From NCBI GenBank assembly GCA_910584835.1, contig CAJUEG010000020.1:15426-37940 (forward strand): 22,515 bases of DNA, read 5' to 3'. Source of the DNA: an uncultured Oscillospiraceae bacterium. GTDB taxonomy: Bacteria; Bacillota; Clostridia; Oscillospirales; Oscillospiraceae. Position numbers and translations under genes: made by a program. Below are positions 8,488 through 15,599 of the stretch, piece by piece; position 1 is the first letter of the stretch, and every line of letters starts with the position of its first letter. A model generated the notes under the pieces. It had not been told where the DNA came from and made no database searches. It was given only the letters and a program-made list of their open reading frames with translations.

Positions 8488-10389
8488 ATGGCCGGTTATC
8501 AGGACAACGCTCAGTGCATTCTGGACTATCTGGCGCTGTTTCAGGCCCTGTCCGCCAGGGACGCGGACGCCGGGCTATGCCAAAAACAGCGGGAGGCCAT
8601 TCTCGCCCGGGAGCGGAGCTCTCCCGGCGTCCAGCTGGCCCCGCCCCTCCTGCGCCGGCAGTTCCGGCTGAGCGAGCGGGATTTCCTGCTGGCCATGGCC
8701 GCGCTGGCCCTGGAGATGGACGGCGGGCTGCGGAATTCCTTCCGCCGCAGCTATGGACTGAGCCTGCCCACCATCGAATATGGCCTGCAGCTGATCTCGC
8801 CCATCTGCCCAAGCGGCTGCCGCACCCTGGCGGAGCTGGCGGGGGAGAATACCCTGTGCGGGCTGCTGCTCACCACCGCCGAGCCGGCCGCCTACCCGCT
8901 GGAGCGGCCTCTGATCCTGTGCCGGACGGCGCTGGCCTTTCTCACCGGCCTGTCTGCGGCGGCGATTCCCGCCTGCACGCCCCGGATTGACGACGGGACC
9001 CAGTGGCTTCCCCTTTACGGCCAGGCGCTGGAGCAGGTCAGGGCATGGTACGGCCAGGGGCGGGAGAGCACCCTCTATCTGTGCGCCCCCGCCGGGTCCG
9101 GGCGGCGGACTCTTCTGCTCCGGGCCTGTGTAAACGTGGTCGAACTCTCCTTGGCTGAGCTTGCCCAGTTTTCCCCGCCGGACCAGGACCATGGGCTGCG
9201 GGAGGCGGCGGCCCTGGCCGTTTTGCTCAACGCTCCCATCTGCGCCCTCCCGGATCCCCAGCGGAAGCTCTTCCGCACCCTGGAGCGGCTGTGCCGCCAA
9301 TTTGCCGTCCCCCTGGCCGTGCTGGCGGAGGACGACGGCGCACTGGAGGGAGCCGGCGAGGTGGTCCGCCTGCCCCCGGCGCTTCCCGCCGGCCAGCGGC
9401 GGGAGGCGTGGTCGCTTCTCGTCCCCGGGGCCCAGCCCGGCGCGGCGCCCCGGGGCGCCATGACCATCGGCGCGGTGCGTGAGACAGCCCGTCTGGCCCT
9501 CCGAAGCGCCGCCGCGGCGGGGCGGGAAGCGGTCACAGCGGAGGACACCCGCCGGGCCATGCTCCAGCGGGGCGGAGCTCTGGAATTTGGCGTGCGCTAT
9601 CACACCGATGTGACGCTGCGCGATATGATCCTTTCGGACAGCCTGCGGGAACAGCTGGAGCTGATCTGCCAGGCCGCCCTCTGCGGGGACCGGCTGGCGG
9701 ACTGGGGCCTTCCGCGGCAGCGGGAAGGCGTCACAGCGGTCTTTCACGGCCCCTCCGGCACAGGAAAGACCATGGCCGCCTCGGCCATCGCCGGCCGGCT
9801 GGGGATGCCCCTGCTCCGGGCAGACCTGTCCCGGCTCATGGACAAGTATGTGGGCGAGACGGAAAAGCACCTGGGGCGGCTCCTGCGCGGCGCCAGGGAA
9901 AACCACTGCGTCCTGCTGTTCGACGAAGCGGACGCGCTCTTCGGAAAGCGGGCGGCGGTGTCCGCGGGACAGGATAAATACGCCAATCTGTCCACTTCCT
10001 ACCTCCTGCAGGAGATCGAGCAGTATGACGGCGTGGCCATCCTTTCCACCAACCTGCTGGGCAATTTTGACGATGCCTTTTTGCGGCGGCTGCAATATAT
10101 CGTCCGGTTCAGCCTGCCGGACGCCGCCCTGCGGGAGACGCTGTGGCGTCAGGCCCTTCCGGCGCGGCGGTGCGGGGAAGCCCTGCCCTACGCCGCGCTG
10201 GCCCAGGCGGAGCTGAGCCCGGCCCGCATCCTGGCCGCAGCCCGGGGGACGGCGGTGGCGGCTATGGCGGCGGGCCGCGAGACGGCGGACCTGAACGACG
10301 TGGTGAAGGCCCTGCGGATGGAGCTGGAAAAGGACAACAAGGCCCTGCCCAGGGAACTGGCCGGGCTGGTAAAAAAGGAGGCGCCCTGA
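8488..10389 (+). CDS. eCIS AAA+ ATPase (Afp15/Pvc15-like)
   Basis: A 633-residue AAA+ ATPase of the type conserved in eCIS clusters (Afp15/Pvc15), thought to act in particle assembly rather than be part of the particle. The C-terminal AAA module is intact: Walker A GPSGTGKT at 421-428, a 'LMDKYVGETEKHLG' pore-loop-like segment near 450-463, Walker B VLLFDEAD at 475-482, sensor 1 region STNLL at 520-524, and Arg-Arg at 533-534 as candidate arginine finger. Residues 1-380 are less conserved and include a P-loop-like APAGSGRRT (200-208) in which the Walker Lys is Arg, suggesting a degenerate first nucleotide-binding domain. The start is ATG 8488, with GGAG at 8475-8478. It lies directly upstream of the DUF4157 gene. 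Confidence 0.93.
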   Translation: MAGYQDNAQCILDYLALFQALSARDADAGLCQKQREAILARERSSPGVQLAPPLLRRQFRLSERDFLLAMAALALEMDGGLRNSFRRSYGLSLPTIEYGLQLISPICPSGCRTLAELAGENTLCGLLLTTAEPAAYPLERPLILCRTALAFLTGLSAAAIPACTPRIDDGTQWLPLYGQALEQVRAWYGQGRESTLYLCAPAGSGRRTLLLRACVNVVELSLAELAQFSPPDQDHGLREAAALAVLLNAPICALPDPQRKLFRTLERLCRQFAVPLAVLAEDDGALEGAGEVVRLPPALPAGQRREAWSLLVPGAQPGAAPRGAMTIGAVRETARLALRSAAAAGREAVTAEDTRRAMLQRGGALEFGVRYHTDVTLRDMILSDSLREQLELICQAALCGDRLADWGLPRQREGVTAVFHGPSGTGKTMAASAIAGRLGMPLLRADLSRLMDKYVGETEKHLGRLLRGARENHCVLLFDEADALFGKRAAVSAGQDKYANLSTSYLLQEIEQYDGVAILSTNLLGNFDDAFLRRLQYIVRFSLPDAALRETLWRQALPARRCGEALPYAALAQAELSPARILAAARGTAVAAMAAGRETADLNDVVKALRMELEKDNKALPRELAGLVKKEAP

Positions 10390-10390
10390 G

Positions 10391-11629
10391 ATGGAAGCTC
10401 AATTGCGGGAACAAAAGGCGGAAGCGGCAGAGGTCAAAAGGCCAAACCTGACCGGCATTCCCACCCAGATGAAGCTGAATTTTGAACGGCGCAGCGGCCT
10501 GTCCTTTGACGATGTGCGGGTGCATTACAACTCGGACAAGCCCGCGCGGCTGGGGGCGCTGGCCTACACCCAGGGCGTCCAGATCCATGTCGCGCCGGGA
10601 CAGGAGCACAGCCTGCCCCACGAGCTGGGGCACGTGATCCAGCAAAAGGCGGGCAGGGTCCGCCCCACGCGGTGGATCAGCGGCCTGCCCGTCAACGATC
10701 AGCCCGAGCTGGAGCATGAGGCCGACCGCGCGCCGGTGCAGTGCATGCCGGCGCCGGACCTGTCGGGCGTGGTCCAGATGCAGCTTGAGCTGTTGACCAG
10801 GCAAAGCGGCTGCAACTGCGGTTATCACGCTCTGGCACGCGCGCTGCTGCGGTTTTTCACCGCCGACACGCCAAAGACCCTTACAAAAGAAAACCTGGCA
10901 AACGTACTTACCTCGCACGCCATTCAAATGGGGTACAGCGTAATCGGCGAGGCATTTGACCCGGCGGCTTTGGCCTATGTTGGCAATGATTTTTGTGCGC
11001 GGTACCACATCTCCGCAAAATGTGAAGCCTACCCCTTTGTCAGCGGCGGCCAAAATGTTTTGCAGTCCTTAGACGATGACCGCAGCGTGGTTCTCGTCCC
11101 CTATTTCAGAACGGGTAACTTCAGCCCGGGGCGCAACCCGCTCAAAGAAAAGAGGGCACATTGGAGCGCTATTGACACCGTAAAAAGAGGCGGGAGCACC
11201 ACCTATGATTTATATGAGGGGAATTGGCATGGGTCTATCTCCTCGCCGCGGCTTTTCGGCCTTCCCTTACCAGTAACTCCCGAGGAATTGATTAACTCTA
11301 ACGGGGATATCCAATCTGAATTTGACTGGAACGCATTTTTGGCCGCCGTGCAGGCGCGGCAGGGATCGCGCTCTGACGCCCCGATTCTAACCGGGCTGGA
11401 TGCGGTGAATGAGCACAAAAAAAACGTTGTGGTCAACCAAGCCGCAGCCAACAGCGGTCCGTTCCGCGATTTGGAGGCTTACAGAGAACAAATCCGGCTT
11501 GTTATGGATAACATTGGCTGCCTGCCGTCGCCTATTCGGAGATCCACCGTCTCCGACTCCGGCTCCGGCGGCCCGCTGTTACAGCCCATGTCTCTCGCGG
11601 GAGCCGTGGTGATCGTAAAGCATTCATGA
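10391..11629 (+). CDS. eCIS core-domain (DUF4157) protein with putative C-terminal cysteine-peptidase effector domain
   Basis: A 412-residue two-part protein. Residues about 25-115 form the eCIS core domain (DUF4157): 'GLSFDDVRVHYNSDKPA', a zinc-metallopeptidase-like HELGH at 77-81, and HEAD at 109-112. Such proteins are strongly associated with eCIS loci and often carry variable toxin domains. A linker with PVQ and VVQM elements (about 115-130) leads into the second part. There Q138, C143-G144 within SGCNCGYHAL, H257 within HWSAID, and D273 or N278 fit the order Gln-Cys-His-Asp/Asn of papain- or C39-like cysteine peptidases. The gene for this second part is much poorer in GC than its neighbours, suggesting an exchanged module. 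No signal peptide is visible. It has GGAGG (10377-10381) nine bases before ATG 10391. Core-domain call is firm; peptidase call is inference from residue order. Confidence 0.85.
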   Translation: MEAQLREQKAEAAEVKRPNLTGIPTQMKLNFERRSGLSFDDVRVHYNSDKPARLGALAYTQGVQIHVAPGQEHSLPHELGHVIQQKAGRVRPTRWISGLPVNDQPELEHEADRAPVQCMPAPDLSGVVQMQLELLTRQSGCNCGYHALARALLRFFTADTPKTLTKENLANVLTSHAIQMGYSVIGEAFDPAALAYVGNDFCARYHISAKCEAYPFVSGGQNVLQSLDDDRSVVLVPYFRTGNFSPGRNPLKEKRAHWSAIDTVKRGGSTTYDLYEGNWHGSISSPRLFGLPLPVTPEELINSNGDIQSEFDWNAFLAAVQARQGSRSDAPILTGLDAVNEHKKNVVVNQAAANSGPFRDLEAYREQIRLVMDNIGCLPSPIRRSTVSDSGSGGPLLQPMSLAGAVVIVKHS

Positions 11630-11670
11630 TCCGGCCTGTGTCGGGGGCCTTTCAGCAAGGGGGAGGGCGT

Positions 11671-14016
11671 ATGTGGGCGCCGCCGATCACCATTTCTCAT
11701 ACGCTGCGGAAAGCATTCCAGCGGGAGCCGGCTCAAGGCAAGCTCGTCTTTCTCTCCGCCGGACCCGGCTGGGGCAAAACCGCCGTGGTGACCAGGCTGC
11801 TGGAAAAACAGAACCCCGCTTACCTCTCTCTGCGCAGGCGGCCCCTGCCCCACCGCTTCTCCAGGGAGCGGCTGATTATCCTGGACGACTTTCAGGCGCT
11901 GCCTCCCCAGGCGGAGGGGCGTTTCCAGGACATCCTGCGGCGGTCGCCTCCGGGGCAGCTCTTTCTCCTGCTCTCCCGCGGACCCGTGCCGGAATACCTC
12001 TTCCCCTACGAGGCCGCCGGCGCGATGCTCCAGCTGGGCGAGGCGGAGCTGGCGCTGGATATGGACTGTCTGTGCCAGCTGGCCCGGCTGTACGGGCTTG
12101 ACCTCTCCGGCCACCAGCTTCAGCGGCTTTGGGATGAGACGGGCGGCTGTCCCCCGGCGGTCAGGCTTCTTCTGGCGGCCCTCTCCGCCGGCCAGCCGTT
12201 CCGGCAGCAGACGGTGGAGGCCATGCGCGCCAAGATGGGCGCGTACATGGAGGAGGCCGCCCTGCGCCCCCTGCCGCCGGCGGCGCAGAAGCTGCTGCTG
12301 GAGCTGTCCCTGTTCGACCGGTTTGACCAGGCCCTGGCAGATATGCTCGCGGAGGAGGAAGCCGCCTGTGTCAAGCTGGATCAGATCTGGCGGACCAGCG
12401 GGCTGATCCGGCCGGACGGCCCTCTCTGGACCGTCCATGACCAGCGCTTTCTGCTGCCCTATCTGCGGCAGAAGCTCCGGGCGGGCCCGCCCAAACGGCT
12501 CCAGGCCCTCCATCTCGCCGCCGGGCGCTGGTGCGCCGCCAGGCAGGACCTTCCAGGCGCGCTGTACCACTGCCAGCAGGCGGACAGCCGGGAGGAGCTC
12601 CTCGGCCTGCTGATCCAAACCGTCCGGCTCCGTCCGGGGGCCGAGGCGTGCCGGGAGCTGTGGGGCTGCGCCGGCCTGCTGAGGGACGCGGATGTTCTGC
12701 AATCCCCTGACCTGATCTGCGCCATGAGCCTGCTTCGGTCCATGACCCTTGAGCCGGAGGAGTCTGAGCGTTGGTATCAGGCGCTGAACCGGTATCTCCA
12801 GCGCATGGACCGCGGGGACAAGGATTACAGACGTGTGCGGGGTCTGCGGTCCTATCTGGACCTCTGCCTGCCCCACCGGGAAACGGCGGACCTGCCCAAA
12901 GTGATTGTCTCGGCGGACCGGCTTCTGCGCTCCAAAGCGCTGGTTCTGCCGGAAGCGGACGTGACCGGCGGCCTGCCCAGCATTATTCGGGGCGCGAGGG
13001 ACCTTTCCCCTTGGGTCTCCGGGGCGCGGGAACCTTGCGGCGACCTCCGAGGACCGGCGGAGCGGGTTTTTGGCCGGGCCGGCACAGGGCTGGGTGAACT
13101 CGCCCTGGCGGAGGGCCTCCTGGAGCAGGGCGGGGACATATCGGGCCGCTTCCCCGCTCTTGCGGCCCTGCAGGCCAGGCTGAAGGCCGAGGGCACGCCG
13201 GAACTTGAATTTGTGCGCACCGCCCTGCTGGCGAGGGCGCTGTGCGCCGCGGGAAGCCTGTCCAGCGCAGAGGCGCTGCTCCTCCAGTACCGCGCGGAAG
13301 CAGAGCGGGCCAATACGCCGCGCATCCTGTCCAACCTCGACGCCATGCGCTGCCGGCTGAGCCTGCTCAGGGACGGGACCTATGCCGCCGCCTGGGCCGC
13401 CCAGCAGCCCCCTGGGGAAGACGTTTTCCTCTGGGCGGACGGCTACCGCTGCCTTACCATCGCGCGCTGCTGTCTGCGGGATCAGAGGCACCATGCCGCC
13501 CTGCTCCTGCTGAGCCGCCTGCTGGATTACTTCCAGCGCAGCGGCCGGACGCTGGACCGGCTGGAGACGCTGATCCTGACCGCGGTCTGCCGGTTCCGCA
13601 TGGACTGTGAGGACTGGAGAGACTATCTCGCCCAAGCCTTGGAGCTCGGCGCGCGGTACGGCTATGTGTCGGTATTTACCCGGGAGGGCACCGCGCTGCT
13701 GCCCCTGCTGGAGCGCGGCGGGCACAAAAATATAAATACCGCCTACCGGGAGCGCGTCCTGTCCGGGGCCGTGACGCAGGCCGGGTATTACGGCCGGTAT
13801 CTCGCGCCCTTCTGCGCCCCAATCAGTCCTTTGACGCAAAAAGAGCGCACGGTTCTGCGCCTGATCTGCCAGAACAAGAGCAATGAGGAGATTGGCCGCT
13901 TTATGAACATCAAGCTTCCCACGGTGAAGACCCACGTCCACAATCTGCTGACGAAGCTGAACGTATCGAGCCGGAACCAGGTCCGGGGGGCGGCAGAGCG
14001 GCTGAAGCTTCTCTGA
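11671..14016 (+). CDS. MalT-like LuxR-family transcriptional regulator (P-loop ATPase plus HTH)
   Basis: A 781-residue regulator of the LAL/MalT-like type. The N-terminus has a P-loop GPGWGKT (31-37) and Walker B IILDDF (69-74) of a STAND-type NTPase. The centre (about 230-700) is helical and probably TPR-like, a likely signal-sensing region. The C-terminus (about 718-781) is a LuxR helix-turn-helix with 'LTQKERTVLRLICQNKSNEEIG' starting at 721 and the recognition-helix segment 'LPTVKTHVHNLL'. I prefer ATG 11671, which follows GGGGGAGG, over the in-frame ATG 11626 that overlaps the preceding stop but has no ribosome binding site; the latter would add 15 residues. It is the last plus-strand gene and a plausible local regulator of the eCIS genes, although its targets are not shown by sequence. 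Its ligand is unknown. Confidence 0.92.
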   Translation: MWAPPITISHTLRKAFQREPAQGKLVFLSAGPGWGKTAVVTRLLEKQNPAYLSLRRRPLPHRFSRERLIILDDFQALPPQAEGRFQDILRRSPPGQLFLLLSRGPVPEYLFPYEAAGAMLQLGEAELALDMDCLCQLARLYGLDLSGHQLQRLWDETGGCPPAVRLLLAALSAGQPFRQQTVEAMRAKMGAYMEEAALRPLPPAAQKLLLELSLFDRFDQALADMLAEEEAACVKLDQIWRTSGLIRPDGPLWTVHDQRFLLPYLRQKLRAGPPKRLQALHLAAGRWCAARQDLPGALYHCQQADSREELLGLLIQTVRLRPGAEACRELWGCAGLLRDADVLQSPDLICAMSLLRSMTLEPEESERWYQALNRYLQRMDRGDKDYRRVRGLRSYLDLCLPHRETADLPKVIVSADRLLRSKALVLPEADVTGGLPSIIRGARDLSPWVSGAREPCGDLRGPAERVFGRAGTGLGELALAEGLLEQGGDISGRFPALAALQARLKAEGTPELEFVRTALLARALCAAGSLSSAEALLLQYRAEAERANTPRILSNLDAMRCRLSLLRDGTYAAAWAAQQPPGEDVFLWADGYRCLTIARCCLRDQRHHAALLLLSRLLDYFQRSGRTLDRLETLILTAVCRFRMDCEDWRDYLAQALELGARYGYVSVFTREGTALLPLLERGGHKNINTAYRERVLSGAVTQAGYYGRYLAPFCAPISPLTQKERTVLRLICQNKSNEEIGRFMNIKLPTVKTHVHNLLTKLNVSSRNQVRGAAERLKLL

Positions 14017-14023
14017 TTCCGGG

Positions 14024-14069
14024 CCGGGAGACCGCCCGCGCTTGTCCCGCCCGCAGGGCGGTCTCCCGG
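14024..14069 (+). terminator. 14-bp perfect stem-loop after the LuxR-type gene
   Basis: CCGGGAGACCGCCC (14024-14037) is perfectly repeated in inverse at 14056-14069, enclosing an 18-base loop, seven bases after the regulator's stop. No T tract follows on the plus strand, so it is a terminator-like or mRNA-stabilising hairpin rather than a textbook intrinsic terminator. Its position between convergent genes supports a termination role. Confidence 0.6.
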
Positions 14070-14092
14070 TACCCACGGCATTGGATCCCGCA

Positions 14093-14134
14093 AACGCTGA
14101 ACCGCGCTGCCGAGCGGCAGCGCGGTTCAGCGTT
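14093..14134 (-). terminator. Near-perfect 19-bp hairpin ending the minus-strand operon
   Basis: The arms at 14093-14111 and 14116-14134 pair over 19 bases (the next pair would leave a two-base loop). Read on the minus strand, the hairpin begins five bases after the acyl-ligase stop (14139-14141) and is followed by a short T run (GCGTTTGCGG). It is therefore a good intrinsic-terminator candidate for the operon, and may serve both directions with the adjacent stem-loop. Confidence 0.7.
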
Positions 14135-14138
14135 CAGT

Positions 14139-15578
14139 TCAATCCCCAGGCCCCTTCGGCAGGGCGGCGTACAGGGTCTTGCCCGACTCGTTTTTGGGGA
14201 TGGCGTCAAGGACCCATACCCGGAAGGCACGGGAAGGGAGCCGGGTCTCCCCGCTGATATAGCGCAGGGCTTCCCCGGGGAGGGCCGGGTCCCGGCTGTC
14301 GGTGTAGACAAAGAGCAGGTCGTCCCGGCCCGCGCAGGCAAAGCCGGCGCCGGGGAACCGGGCGGCAAGCAGCCGCTCCGCCTCATCCAGATTGACCCGG
14401 CTGCCGTACAGCTTGACGAACCGCTTCTTCCGGCCCACGATATAGTAAAAGCCGTCCCCGTCCCGTTTGGCCATGTCGCCGGTGGCGAGCCGCCCGTTCC
14501 ACTCGTCCCCCACGGCCAGGTCGGCCGCCGTCTGAGCGTAGCCCATCGCCACGTTTTCCCCGCGGTAGATCAGCTCCCCCACCGTATCCGGCGCCGTGAT
14601 CTCCCCGCCGCCGGCGTCCTCCAGCCGGAACTGTCCCCCGGGGATGGGGACGCCCATGCTGCCGCATTTCTCCACCGCCCGCTCGGGGGGGAGATAGCCC
14701 ATGCGGGGCGCGGCCTCGGTCTGGCCGTACATGACATAGAAGCGCCGCCCGGTTTCCGCCGCCCAGACCGCGAACTCCCGGTGCAGCTCCGATGCCAGCT
14801 TCCCCCCCGCCTGGGTGAGATACCGCAGCCTGGGCAGCTCCATGCCGGTAAAGCCCAGCCGGTGGAGCATCTGGTAGGTGTAGGGCACTCCCGCCAGGGA
14901 TGTGGCCCCCTCCCGGCGGACCATGTCCCAGAACTCCCGCTCCAGAATGCCGCCGGTGGTGAGCAGGATGGGGGCCCCCGCCAGCATATGGCTGTTGACG
15001 ACGGACATCCCGTAGGAGTAGTTCATGGGCAGGGTGGTGATGGGTCTCTCGTCGGCGCCCAGCTCCAGATATTGGACGATGGAGGCGGCGTTGGCGGCCA
15101 GATTCCTTCCGCTCAGCCGCACCAGCTTGGGGCTTCCCGTGCTGCCCGAGGTGGTGAGCAGGAGGGCCAGCTCCGGGTGGAGGGGGCAGCCCTCCGCGCC
15201 GCCGTTCGGGATCAGGCGGCTTCCCCGCAGTTCCAGGCACGGGGCGGCGGGAAGGACGGCCCGGGTCTCCGCCGGCAGGTCCTCGGGGACGTAATAGAAG
15301 CCGGGGCGGTAGGTCTCCGCCAGCTCCAGGAGAAAGGCGGGGGAAATGCGGCTGTCCAGGAGAAGGGGGACGGCCCCGCAGCGCAGGCAGCCCAGGTAGC
15401 CCAGCAGGGTGCCGGGGTCGTTCCGGCACAGCAGGAACACCAGCGCCCGTTCCCCCATGGCCCGGGAAAGGGCGGCGGAGGCGGCGTCCAGGTCGCGGCC
15501 GTAAATCCGCGCTCCGGCGGCGTCCACAGCCAGAAGGCGGTCCGGCTCCAGCCCGGCGGGAAACAGCTCCAAACTCAT
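14139..15578 (-). CDS. AMP-forming acyl-CoA/acyl-ACP ligase (ANL superfamily)
   Basis: A 479-residue adenylate-forming enzyme of the ANL superfamily (acyl-CoA synthetase, NRPS A-domain and luciferase class). It should activate a carboxylate as its acyl-adenylate and pass it to a thiol of CoA or a carrier protein. Motifs are all present: P-loop TTSGSTGSPK (142-151), the 'YGQTEA' A5-type motif, 'YRGENVAMGYA', 'TGDMAKRDGDGFYYIVGRKK' hinge region, and the catalytic-lysine motif PKNESGKT with K467. I choose ATG 15578, preceded by GGAGGG, over the upstream in-frame GTG at 15599. It is the last gene of a minus-strand run after LuxC- and LuxE-like genes, so its likely partner is the acyl carrier protein encoded four genes upstream. 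The substrate cannot be read from sequence by eye. Confidence 0.92.
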   Translation of the reverse strand: MSLELFPAGLEPDRLLAVDAAGARIYGRDLDAASAALSRAMGERALVFLLCRNDPGTLLGYLGCLRCGAVPLLLDSRISPAFLLELAETYRPGFYYVPEDLPAETRAVLPAAPCLELRGSRLIPNGGAEGCPLHPELALLLTTSGSTGSPKLVRLSGRNLAANAASIVQYLELGADERPITTLPMNYSYGMSVVNSHMLAGAPILLTTGGILEREFWDMVRREGATSLAGVPYTYQMLHRLGFTGMELPRLRYLTQAGGKLASELHREFAVWAAETGRRFYVMYGQTEAAPRMGYLPPERAVEKCGSMGVPIPGGQFRLEDAGGGEITAPDTVGELIYRGENVAMGYAQTAADLAVGDEWNGRLATGDMAKRDGDGFYYIVGRKKRFVKLYGSRVNLDEAERLLAARFPGAGFACAGRDDLLFVYTDSRDPALPGEALRYISGETRLPSRAFRVWVLDAIPKNESGKTLYAALPKGPGD

Positions 15579-15599
15579 ATTCGGCCCTCCGTTCTTCAC

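Noticed and set aside
8575..10095. 506-codon minus-strand open frame antisense to the AAA+ ATPase
   Set aside because: It is a shadow of a clear ATPase gene with intact Walker motifs; the translation has no domain.
8..11629. Prophage or type VI secretion system instead of eCIS
   Set aside because: No capsid, terminase, integrase or lysis genes and no TssJ/L/M membrane-complex genes are present. Two J-like genes, the AAA+ ATPase and the DUF4157 protein point to eCIS.
11479..14076. 865-codon minus-strand open frame antisense to the MalT-like regulator
   Set aside because: It mirrors the regulator gene in high-GC DNA, has a low-complexity Gln/Pro/Arg-rich translation and no recognisable domain, and no ribosome binding site stands out.
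14093..14134. Transposon end or mobile-element inverted repeat
   Set aside because: The repeat forms one compact hairpin between convergent gene ends, with no transposase and no target duplication seen, so a terminator is simpler.
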